From positions 1-45,078 of the forward strand of contig DASTPP010000358.1 in the NCBI GenBank assembly GCA_035762175.1: a stretch of 45,078 nucleotides of DNA, given 5' to 3'. The notes under the pieces are model-generated. The model was not told the origin of the DNA. It ran no database searches and saw only the letters and a program-made list of their open reading frames with translations. A program made the translations under genes and the position numbers. Shown in pieces: positions 7,407 to 13,351 of the stretch (position 1 is its first letter; every line of letters starts with the position of its first letter). Source of the DNA: DASTPP01 sp035762175. Its GTDB lineage: Bacteria > Myxococcota_A > Polyangia > Polyangiales > Polyangiaceae.

Positions 7407-8415
7407 CCAGAGCGTGCAGAAGTGGTCGGGGGCGCTCGCGCGCGAGCTCATCCCCTACTTCGGCGAGCACTACCTCGCGCGCCTCAAGGCGACGCACGCC
7501 GAGGCCTGGAAGGTCGACGTGCTCCGGCGCCCGAGGCCGCCGAGGAGGCTCAAGAACGGCAAGCTAGGCAAGCCGCTGCCGCCGCCGAAGCCGACCAGCG
7601 TCAACACGTGGCTCGACGTCTTGAAGGCCATCATGAGGGCCGCCGCCGCCGAGTTCGAGTGGCCCCGCGACCCGCTCGCGTCGGTCAAGCCGCTCGACAC
7701 GTCGGACCACCGCACCTACACCGAGGAGCAGCCGAACTCGCTCGAGCCCGCCGAGGCGCGGCGCTTCCTCGCGAAGATGGCGGAGATGTTCCCCCAGCAC
7801 CTGGCGATGACGGCGCTCGGCTTCGCGACGGGGCTGCGCCCCTCGTCGATGCGCCCGCTCCGCCGCTCGGGCCCGACCCCCGACGTGCTCTGGTCGCAAG
7901 GGATCGTACTCGTGCGCCGGAGCCAGACGAAGGGCGAGCCGCTCGAGAAGACGAAGACCGCGCGCGACCAGCGCATCCACCTGCCCGAGGAGGTGATGCG
8001 CCTGCTCGCCTGGCACGTCGGCCGGCTGCCGCCGGGCGACGCGCAAACGTCGGAGTTGCTCTTCCCCTCGGCCTCGGGGGGCTTCCGCTCGCGCTCGTGC
8101 CTCGACAAGCCCTTCGCCGCCGTGTGCAAGGCCATCGGCCTGAAGAAGCGCCTGACGCCCCGGGGCATGCGCCGCACCTACCAGGACCTGATGCGCGCAG
8201 CGCAGGTCGAGGGCGTTGTCGTGCGGGCCATTTCAGGACACGCGACGTCTCAGATGCAAGAGCACTACTCGACCGTGAGCCCGACTGAGATGCGGGCAGC
8301 AGTCCTTCGGTTGGCGGCCGCTACAGGCTTCGACGACGCGCTAGCTATCGCTGCGCGCGTAGGACACCCTGGCTCCGAGTTAACGACGGTCGCTGCGCCC
8401 TGCTCTTGTTCATAA
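7096..8415 (+). CDS. int: Tyrosine-family site-specific integrase, 439 aa
   Basis: ATG at 7096 starts an N-terminal arm-binding and SAM-like region (about 1-190). The catalytic domain follows with ATGLRPSSMR (Arg248), TPRGMRRT (Arg359; the first box II position is Arg356 instead of the common His), SGHAT (His382) and the nucleophile Tyr391 in HYSTV. It would catalyse integration and excision at the att site; a tRNA-Val fragment lies 2.5 kb downstream. From about 8213 codon use shifts to many A- and T-ending codons, matching the cargo gene that follows, so the last 65 or so residues lie in DNA of different composition. The 3' end overlaps the convergent ATPase gene by 71 bases. Confidence 0.9.
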   Translation: MAEWVKRRNVWVSKEPVSPGIWKRRDGGYQVRARATDEATGRERDVVKNLPKASLGEAEAALARELERARSGGSSASDPSRLKFKEYATRLFERKVLAGDLKSSQSVQKWSGALARELIPYFGEHYLARLKATHAEAWKVDVLRRPRPPRRLKNGKLGKPLPPPKPTSVNTWLDVLKAIMRAAAAEFEWPRDPLASVKPLDTSDHRTYTEEQPNSLEPAEARRFLAKMAEMFPQHLAMTALGFATGLRPSSMRPLRRSGPTPDVLWSQGIVLVRRSQTKGEPLEKTKTARDQRIHLPEEVMRLLAWHVGRLPPGDAQTSELLFPSASGGFRSRSCLDKPFAAVCKAIGLKKRLTPRGMRRTYQDLMRAAQVEGVVVRAISGHATSQMQEHYSTVSPTEMRAAVLRLAAATGFDDALAIAARVGHPGSELTTVAAPCSCS

Positions 8416-10507
8416 CAAAGTCCAAAAACTCGCGGATCGCCCGAGCAAATGCCTGCGCTCGTGGGCCGATGTCGTTCCAAGAAATATCTTTGGCTCGCAC
8501 GAGGTCCGCAAACTTTGCGGCTGCCGCAGTCTTCTCGCCTGGCTTGAGCGTCTTCCCGCCCTCCGGGCAGAGCTCCATACCCTCGTAGACGTGGTCGGCG
8601 ACGCTCCCCAGCCGAACCCTTGCAAGCAGGGCATCGTCGAAGTCGCGTTTCGGAGTCTTCCACTTTTCGCTATGCACCTGAGGGAACAGCTTCCGCCACA
8701 CCCCTGCGTCGAAAAGGTTCTCCACCTCGATCGCCTCGCCCGTCGTTACGTATCGAAAACGTCCTCCGTAGGGCGCGACAATGCGGCGAAAATCGTTGTG
8801 TCTCGATTCCTTGCCCATGTCTTCGTCGGCGAGGACCAGGATGTAGTGGCCGAGAGACGGAAGAGAGTTCGGGTCCACTCCGTCCCCTCCCCTCTTGAGA
8901 AGGTCGCCCAGCAAGCTCCCTCCATATGTGAAGATCGCGTAGTCCCTTCCTTCGATCGGCGCCAACACCCTAGTCTCTTGGCTGCCGAGCTCTCCGTGAT
9001 GGCTGCTCGCCTCGAGCTCGATCAAGCTGCGCACGTAGCGGACGTCTGAAGGGCCCTCCACCAGAATCATCGAGCGCGCTAGGAGCGCGTTCGCGGTCGC
9101 GCCAATCCTCTCAAGTGTCTCTACCGTCGGCCCGGGCAGCTGTCGGATCGTGTGCCGGCTCGACACGCCAGGGGCGCCCTCCGCCTTGTCAACGCGGAGT
9201 ATGCTGAGATCGCCCCTTGCGCGCTCGGCGAGTGCATCAAGTATGATCGGCGAGTGCGTGCTTATATAGATTATATGATCGGCTCTGCCAAAGTCGGCGT
9301 CGCAAAGAGTTTCGACGAATTCTCGTTGGAGGCCGGGGTGCAAGTGGGTCTCCGGCTCTTCAATAAAAAACATGCGGCGTTGGTTCCACGACAAAAAAAG
9401 CGGCATGAGCATGACTAGTGAGGCAAAAACACCGTCGCCAAGGTCATGAATGGAGTAGTCGGCAGTCTCCGTCGCGACTCTAACGTGCCGGACGGGGCTA
9501 TCGTGCTTTCCACCGATCTGGTTAACAAAGTCCGATGCGATAAGTTCCGCATTCTTTATTCCTAGCAGGCGATCGAGGATGTATGACACCCCCTTGCGCC
9601 AGGCGATCCTTGTGTCACGCGCCATCTTATGCATCGCTTCAACCTGTTCATACAGGCGAGCGCCGGTAAATATCGTCCTTTGGCCCGGAAGGAACCAAGT
9701 GTGGTCCCGAGGGGACCAGCCGAAACTCTGACAAAAAGCCCCTGCCAGCGGTTCGACGTCACACGTGGGCTCCCAGCCCCGAGACGACGCTTGGGCGGAC
9801 AGCTGGATTGTGTCTACGAGCCTCAAGTTGGTTCGGACTGGCGGACTGTAGGTTTTTGCCTCAATAACTTCTAGGGAGAACAGCTTGGCGACCCTGTCGA
9901 GGCCTTGTCTCCCGGATTCTTTATGGGAACGAAATTCGGAAAGATCTGCCGAATATCCAAGATGCTTCAGGATATCGTAATAGAAGTCTCTGGTGCGCTG
10001 AGCCGATTCGTCGCTTGTGCTGGAATCAACGCCCTTCGTCAGGCCAAAGCCAAGAGAAAGTTCGATTTCATTGTTGTTCTTTATAACGATACCAGTCCCA
10101 TTTGGCGGCAGCTTCGACGCGCTTGAGGTCGGCTCATCAAAGAACACCTTCAGTTGTCTTATAAAATCCGAAAGATGTATGCCGGCTTGAGAATTGGCTT
10201 TGGCGAAAACATGGTCGTCAAGAAGCTGAGATCCCTTCTCTTTTATGTAAAAAAGCCCTCGTATGCGATGTCTTGCTTCTTGCCCGGAAAGCATCAGCGT
10301 TCTTTGTGAGAAAATCTGACGCATGAGACGTGACTTGCCTGAATTGTTGGGCCCTACGAGCACGTTGAAGCGCTTCGGGCCAGGCAAGACGGAAACCGGC
10401 AGGGACTCGCTATTTCCGTCATCTGTGTCGTAATGGACCCTGAACCCCTCGAGGTACCGACGCTGCTCGCTAGGGTCGTTCGGGTTGTCGATGAGCAGGC
10501 ACGTCAT
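8345..10507 (-). CDS. OLD-type ATPase-TOPRIM nuclease-like cargo protein, 720 aa
   Basis: The gene reads on the minus strand from ATG at 10507, with a CGGAG ribosome-binding site. Residues 52-59 are a Walker A (GPNNSGKS), 379-386 a Walker B with double Glu (MFFIEEPE, then THLHPG), and about 410-420 the STHSPI H-loop, all typical of ABC/SMC-like AAA_15/21 ATPases. A TOPRIM region follows: ILVEGPSD at 481-488, with Glu484 as the candidate metal-binding residue, and an LADEDMGK acidic motif at about 560. This is the class 1 OLD architecture, a family with known roles in superinfection exclusion and anti-phage defence. The coding G+C is much lower than that of neighbouring genes, and the gene faces the opposite way between integrase and attP, so it is probably a transferred cargo gene. 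No partner gene (GajB- or AriB-like) is visible. Confidence 0.8.
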   Translation of the reverse strand: MTCLLIDNPNDPSEQRRYLEGFRVHYDTDDGNSESLPVSVLPGPKRFNVLVGPNNSGKSRLMRQIFSQRTLMLSGQEARHRIRGLFYIKEKGSQLLDDHVFAKANSQAGIHLSDFIRQLKVFFDEPTSSASKLPPNGTGIVIKNNNEIELSLGFGLTKGVDSSTSDESAQRTRDFYYDILKHLGYSADLSEFRSHKESGRQGLDRVAKLFSLEVIEAKTYSPPVRTNLRLVDTIQLSAQASSRGWEPTCDVEPLAGAFCQSFGWSPRDHTWFLPGQRTIFTGARLYEQVEAMHKMARDTRIAWRKGVSYILDRLLGIKNAELIASDFVNQIGGKHDSPVRHVRVATETADYSIHDLGDGVFASLVMLMPLFLSWNQRRMFFIEEPETHLHPGLQREFVETLCDADFGRADHIIYISTHSPIILDALAERARGDLSILRVDKAEGAPGVSSRHTIRQLPGPTVETLERIGATANALLARSMILVEGPSDVRYVRSLIELEASSHHGELGSQETRVLAPIEGRDYAIFTYGGSLLGDLLKRGGDGVDPNSLPSLGHYILVLADEDMGKESRHNDFRRIVAPYGGRFRYVTTGEAIEVENLFDAGVWRKLFPQVHSEKWKTPKRDFDDALLARVRLGSVADHVYEGMELCPEGGKTLKPGEKTAAAAKFADLVRAKDISWNDIGPRAQAFARAIREFLDFVMNKSRAQRPSLTRSQGVLRAQR

Positions 10508-10800
10508 TACGCCATTACTCCGTTACGTCTTGAGAGTTTCTCTGTTGCCAATCGCGTTGCCTGACTTCAAGCGATCACCAATCGGAGCCACGTTCTCAGG
10601 TGTCATGCGGCTACCGCCAACCTTGACCTACAGTTGGAAATATTAGGTTGAGTGCCCTGACCGGCTGGCATTGGCTCGGCGTGGCTCAAGGGCCCGGCTC
10701 TGTCACGCCTTTGCCCATCATCATTCGATGGGGGGGACCGGCCCTCAAGACCCGGCTTCTTAGAAGTTCATGCCGCCGGAGTCCCTGCTGGACGACAACA

Positions 10801-10867
10801 GGGGATCTTGCTCGCCCTGGGGATCATCTTAGGGACGATCGGTCGGGTGGGGATCACGGCGGGGATC
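10801..10867 (+). repeat. Four direct GGGGATC repeats beside the att core
   Basis: GGGGATC occurs at 10801, 10819, 10849 and 10861, with start spacings of 18, 30 and 12 bases, all multiples of six. The run lies 60 to 125 bases from the tRNA-like att core. Phage integrases usually bind short direct repeats (arm-type sites) flanking the core, so this could be such an array. The spacing in multiples of three could also come from a decayed coding sequence for a small hydrophobic peptide. Otherwise 10508-10925 shows only the presumed upstream control region of the ATPase gene and nothing I can name. Confidence 0.35.
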
Positions 10868-10925
10868 GTGACCCACAACTACGAGGGCAACAGCTCGTCG
10901 CTGTCGTCGAACCTCGCGATTTTCT

Positions 10926-10978
10926 TGGTGGGCGCAGCAGGATTTGAACCTGCGACTTCGTCCGTGTGAAGGCCGAAC
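10926..10978 (-). other. attP: Probable attP core: 3' half of a tRNA-Val (CAC) gene
   Basis: Read on the minus strand from about 10978 to 10926, this is the 3' half of a tRNA. It has an anticodon loop TTCACAC (anticodon CAC, Val), a 5-base variable region, a perfect T-arm (GCAGG, loop TTCAAAT, CCTGC), the acceptor 3' strand TGCGCCC, discriminator A and an encoded CCA. There is no D-arm and no matching 5' acceptor strand, so it is not a complete gene. The anticodon stem has one mismatch (CGGCC against GGACG), suggesting that identity with the host tRNA ends there. Phages that integrate into tRNA genes carry exactly such a fragment as the attP core. Confidence 0.7.
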
Positions 10979-11044
10979 GCTACCCTTCGCAGGCCTGAAC
11001 GAAACGCTGAACATTGGCCATTTTTGGCTACGAAGCCGAGCGGA

Positions 11045-11106
11045 GCGACGCGTCCCGATACGGCCCGTTTCGGGCCGCGTCGCACCCGGTGGTGGAGCAC
11101 CGGGTG
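11045..11106. repeat. Two adjacent long inverted repeats upstream of the HTH gene
   Basis: The arms GCGACGCG (11045-11052) and CGCGTCGC (11076-11083) enclose an inner CGGCCCG-TTT-CGGGCCG hairpin (11061-11077). The next base run forms CACCCGGTG / CACCGGGTG (11083-11091 and 11098-11106), a perfect 9-bp inverted repeat with a 6-base centre. Neither is followed by a T-tract. They lie between the att core and an HTH gene at the start of the late region, so operators, integrase accessory sites or an mRNA structure are candidates. The rest of 10979-11194 contains no credible gene. Confidence 0.5.
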
Positions 11107-11194
11107 GAGCGGCCTCGGGACGAAGCCGGAGCCTCGGCGGAGCAACGGCGGGCCCCGGAGCCTGAACGGGCGTTCCGTTTTCCGTTGCGCGTCC

Positions 11195-11467
11195 GTGCGG
11201 TCTGTGCTGGTCTCGTCCCTGGCACCCGTGCGCCCGCGAGACGACGCGCCCCCGGTCTACGAGGTCTCGGACCTCGCGCGCGTCTCGGGCCTGTCGAAGC
11301 GCCAGGTGCGCGACCTGCTCGCGCGGGGCGGCCTCTCCCGCCCCGGCGGCAAGCGCACCAAGTGGCGCGTGCGGCACGACGAGCTCGTCTCGGTGTGGCC
11401 CGAGGCCGTCTACCGCATCGAGCTCGACCGGGCCGAGCGCCTCCGCCGCGAGCGCGACGCGGCCTGA
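11195..11467 (+). CDS. HTH_17/MerR-like DNA-binding protein, about 90 aa
   Basis: The credible domain is YEVSDLARVSGLSKRQVRDL followed by GGKRTKWRVRHDELVSVW, the helix-turn-helix and wing pattern of MerR/excisionase-type proteins. The C-terminus is a charged helix (IELDRAERLRRERDAA). The start is uncertain: GTG at 11195 or 11204 fits best, while the ATG at 11024 would add low-complexity sequence across the inverted repeats. It may be an excisionase, a late-gene regulator or a packaging accessory. The TGAACA repeats begin at its stop codon. Confidence 0.55.
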   Translation: MRSVLVSSLAPVRPRDDAPPVYEVSDLARVSGLSKRQVRDLLARGGLSRPGGKRTKWRVRHDELVSVWPEAVYRIELDRAERLRRERDAA

Positions 11468-11530
11468 ACAAAACCGCCTCCCGGTGAACAGACCGGCCTG
11501 GGCGTGAACAACCCGCCGTCCGGCGTGAAC
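11465..11530 (+). repeat. Four-copy TGAAC(A) array with 20-bp spacing
   Basis: TGAACA occurs at 11465, 11485 and 11505, and TGAAC (followed by G) at 11526, giving start spacings of 20, 20 and 21 bases. The last three are preceded by GG-TG or GCG-type bases (CGGTGAACA, GCGTGAACA, GCGTGAACG). A repeat every two helical turns, directly upstream of the small terminase, resembles a protein-binding iteron. Candidate readers are the small terminase (pac or cos recognition) or the HTH protein encoded just upstream. Two copies also provide the possible GTG starts of the next small gene. Confidence 0.5.
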
Positions 11531-11761
11531 GACGCCCCACACGACCCCCCGAGCCCCGAGCGCCTCGCCCGGCAGGCCTACGCCGCGGCGTGCGCTGCGA
11601 CCGGGCCCCTGCCCCACGACGGCCGAAAGCTCCCGCCCTGGCTCGGGCTCTCGCCCGAGACGCGGGCGAAGCTCGTCGAGGCCGTGCGCTCGGCCCTCGC
11701 CGAGGCGCCCTGCCTCTGCCCCCTCTGCCGCACCCGGCGCGAGCCCTCCCCCACCCCGTAG
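11504..11761 (+). CDS. Small protein with C-terminal Cys pair motif, 85 aa
   Basis: GTG at 11504 and GTG at 11525 are both in frame and both lie inside the repeat array, so the start is ambiguous (85 or 78 residues). The middle (SPERLARQAYAAACAATG, LGLSPETRAKLVEAVRSALA) looks like two helices. The end has a CLCPLC motif that could be half of a zinc site. It precedes the small terminase by six bases. No family is recognised. Confidence 0.5.
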   Translation: MNNPPSGVNDAPHDPPSPERLARQAYAAACAATGPLPHDGRKLPPWLGLSPETRAKLVEAVRSALAEAPCLCPLCRTRREPSPTP

Positions 11762-11767
11762 TTTCTC

Positions 11768-12400
11768 GTGACCGACCAGCCCCCGCCCGCGCCCCCCGTG
11801 GGCGACGCCCACGCCCCCCCGCCCGACCGCGCCTTCGACGAGGGCGGCCGGCCGACCAAGCTCACCGACGAACGCATGAAGGCGCTCGTCGCTGACATCG
11901 AGCTCGGCATGCCGCTCGACATCGCGTGCGAAACGAACGGCATTTGCCTGCGCACCTTTTACTACTGGCTCGAGAAGGGCCGAGCCGACGACGAGGCCGG
12001 GCTCGACACCCCGCACAGCAGGTTTTTGCACACCTCCAAGCGGGCGAGAGGCCTGCTCGTGCGCAAGCACCTCCTACGGGTCGACGCGGCGAGCGACCTG
12101 CCCGCCGGCGAGAAAGACTGGCGGGCGTCGCTCGAGCTGCTCGGGCGCATCCTGCCGAAGCACTTCGCCAAGCGCACCGCGGTCGAGGTGACGGGCAAGG
12201 ACGGCGGGCCGGTCGAGTCGAAGGTGACCGACACCCGGGCCGAGCGCTTCGCCCAGATCGCCGCCACCGTCGGCCCCGACGCCTCGCTCTTCCTCGCCGA
12301 GATGAAGCGCTGGCCGGGCTCGGTCGAAGAGGTCGAGGCCTGGCGCAGCCGCCGAGCCCAAGCGACGGCGGCGACCTCGCCGCCCCCGGAGAAACCATGA
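11768..12400 (+). CDS. terS: Terminase small subunit, 210 aa
   Basis: GTG at 11768. After a Pro-rich N-terminus, residues 27-75 give the classic small-terminase HTH: GGRPTKLTDERMKALVADIE, then DIACETNGICLRTFYYWLEK. A helical oligomerisation region follows, with HTSKRARGLLVRKHLLRV and DWRASLELLGRILPKHF. It would recognise the packaging site on phage DNA and present it to the large subunit encoded at 13352. The gene order (small terminase, small accessory genes, large terminase, portal) is normal for tailed phages. The TGAACA array upstream is a candidate target. Confidence 0.85.
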   Translation: MTDQPPPAPPVGDAHAPPPDRAFDEGGRPTKLTDERMKALVADIELGMPLDIACETNGICLRTFYYWLEKGRADDEAGLDTPHSRFLHTSKRARGLLVRKHLLRVDAASDLPAGEKDWRASLELLGRILPKHFAKRTAVEVTGKDGGPVESKVTDTRAERFAQIAATVGPDASLFLAEMKRWPGSVEEVEAWRSRRAQATAATSPPPEKP

Positions 12401-12621
12401 CGAACGAACCCGCCGCCCAGCGGCCGCCCGAGCAAGAGCACATCCTGCAGTTCTTCGCGTACGAGCACCTGCCGCCGCACCTTCAGGAGAGGTCGAAGCC
12501 CTTCGCGGACCTCGCCCGCGCGCTCGTCGACACCCTGCCGCGCAACCCCGAGCGCACGGTGGCGCTGCGCAAGCTGCTCGAGGCGAAGGACGCGGCCGTC
12601 CGGGCCGCCCTCGCGCGCTAG
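12397..12621 (+). CDS. Small protein resembling Acb2/Tad1-type hairpin sponges, 74 aa
   Basis: ATG at 12397 overlaps the TGA of the small terminase. The sequence contains ILQFFAYEHLPPHLQ, a helix with FADLARALVDTL, then NPERTVALRKLLEAKDAAVR. This pattern (EHLPPHLQ, LPRNPER, LRKLLEAKDAAVRA) is a widespread small phage family. From memory, such proteins have been grouped with the Acb2/Tad1 helical-hairpin domain, which sequesters the cyclic nucleotide signals of CBASS and Thoeris. The family match by motif is good. The sponge function is an inference and needs a profile search. Confidence 0.55.
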   Translation: MTNEPAAQRPPEQEHILQFFAYEHLPPHLQERSKPFADLARALVDTLPRNPERTVALRKLLEAKDAAVRAALAR

Positions 12622-12635
12622 CCCCGTTCCCAAGC

Positions 12636-13085
12636 GTGAGCGTCTGGCTCGCCCCCACCATCGCCCTCGGGTTCCTGCTCGTGGGCCTGCTCGTCGGCTG
12701 GGGGCTCTTCGCCCCCGCGCCGCCCCGCTTCCCCCCGGCGCCCCCTCCCCCGCCCGCGCCGCCCCCCGGGCTCGAGTACGCCGCGCGGGGCTTCGGCGAG
12801 CGCTACGCCCCCCGCGCCCGCTCGCTCGCCCGGCACGTCGCCGCGCTCGCCCTGCACGAGAGCGGCGTCGCCCCCGCCGCCGCCGACGAGCTCGCCCGCA
12901 CCGGGCGGGCCGCGGGCGTCGGCGAGGCGGCCGCCCTCGACCTCGCCCGCGCGGCCTGGGTCGAGGGCGCGAGAGACCTCGCCCGGGCCGTTAAGCGCTC
13001 GAGCCCCCTGCCCGAACCCGTGACGGTGCGCCTGCTCGACGTCGGCTACGCCGAAGCCCTCCGCCCATCGAAAGGGACCTCGTAA
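12636..13085 (+). CDS. Putative membrane-anchored phage protein, 149 aa
   Basis: GTG at 12636 begins with a short N-terminus and one transmembrane segment (about residues 5-27, APTIALGFLLVGLLVGWGLF), followed by a long Pro/Ala spacer (about 30-46) and an Ala-rich helical domain of about 100 residues (SLARHVAALALHESGVAPAA). There is no lipobox. The single anchor and proline spacer suggest a cytoplasmic-membrane protein with its helical part on one face. Role unknown; it lies between the terminase genes, which is a common site for accessory phage genes. Confidence 0.6.
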   Translation: MSVWLAPTIALGFLLVGLLVGWGLFAPAPPRFPPAPPPPPAPPPGLEYAARGFGERYAPRARSLARHVAALALHESGVAPAAADELARTGRAAGVGEAAALDLARAAWVEGARDLARAVKRSSPLPEPVTVRLLDVGYAEALRPSKGTS

Positions 13086-13342
13086 TGCAAGAGATGCATC
13101 GAATCATCGCCGAACCCCGCGAGACCGTGGCCTGCTCGGCGTGCGGCCGCGTCGAGAGCTTCGAGGGGACCACGAAGGTAGCCGCCCGGAAGGCGGCTTC
13201 CGCCGGGTGGCGACGCGCCGCGGGCGGCGACCAGCTCGCGTGCCCCGACTGCATGCGGCGGGTCGGTTCGCGGCAGCAGCGCAGGGCCGCCGAGGCCGCC
13301 TCGAAGCGGGCCGCCCGGAAGGCGGCGCTCGCGCGCCACTGA
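13085..13342 (+). CDS. Zinc-ribbon protein, 85 aa
   Basis: ATG at 13085 overlaps the previous TAA (TAATG). CSACG at about residues 18-22 and CPDCM at about 55-59 form a two-CxxC zinc ribbon. The C-terminus is strongly basic with repeated AARKAA segments (RRAAEAASKRAARKAALAR). A nucleic-acid-binding accessory of packaging is plausible. It is one of several Cys-pair proteins in this module (see 15172 and 17348). Confidence 0.65.
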   Translation: MQEMHRIIAEPRETVACSACGRVESFEGTTKVAARKAASAGWRRAAGGDQLACPDCMRRVGSRQQRRAAEAASKRAARKAALARH

Positions 13343-13351
13343 CCGCCCCGC

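Noticed and set aside
10648..10947. 99-codon + strand frame beside the att core
   Set aside because: It overlaps the repeat and att region, lacks a ribosome-binding site and has no recognisable domain.
10770..10973. Hydrophobic peptide frame ending in GAAGFEPATSSV
   Set aside because: Its end is the familiar spurious translation of the antisense strand of a tRNA 3' half. The upstream hydrophobic part lacks a usable start, so at most it is a decayed gene remnant.
10926..11005. Complete tRNA-Val gene
   Set aside because: No D-arm and no 5' acceptor strand pairing with TGCGCCC are present. Only the 3' half matches.
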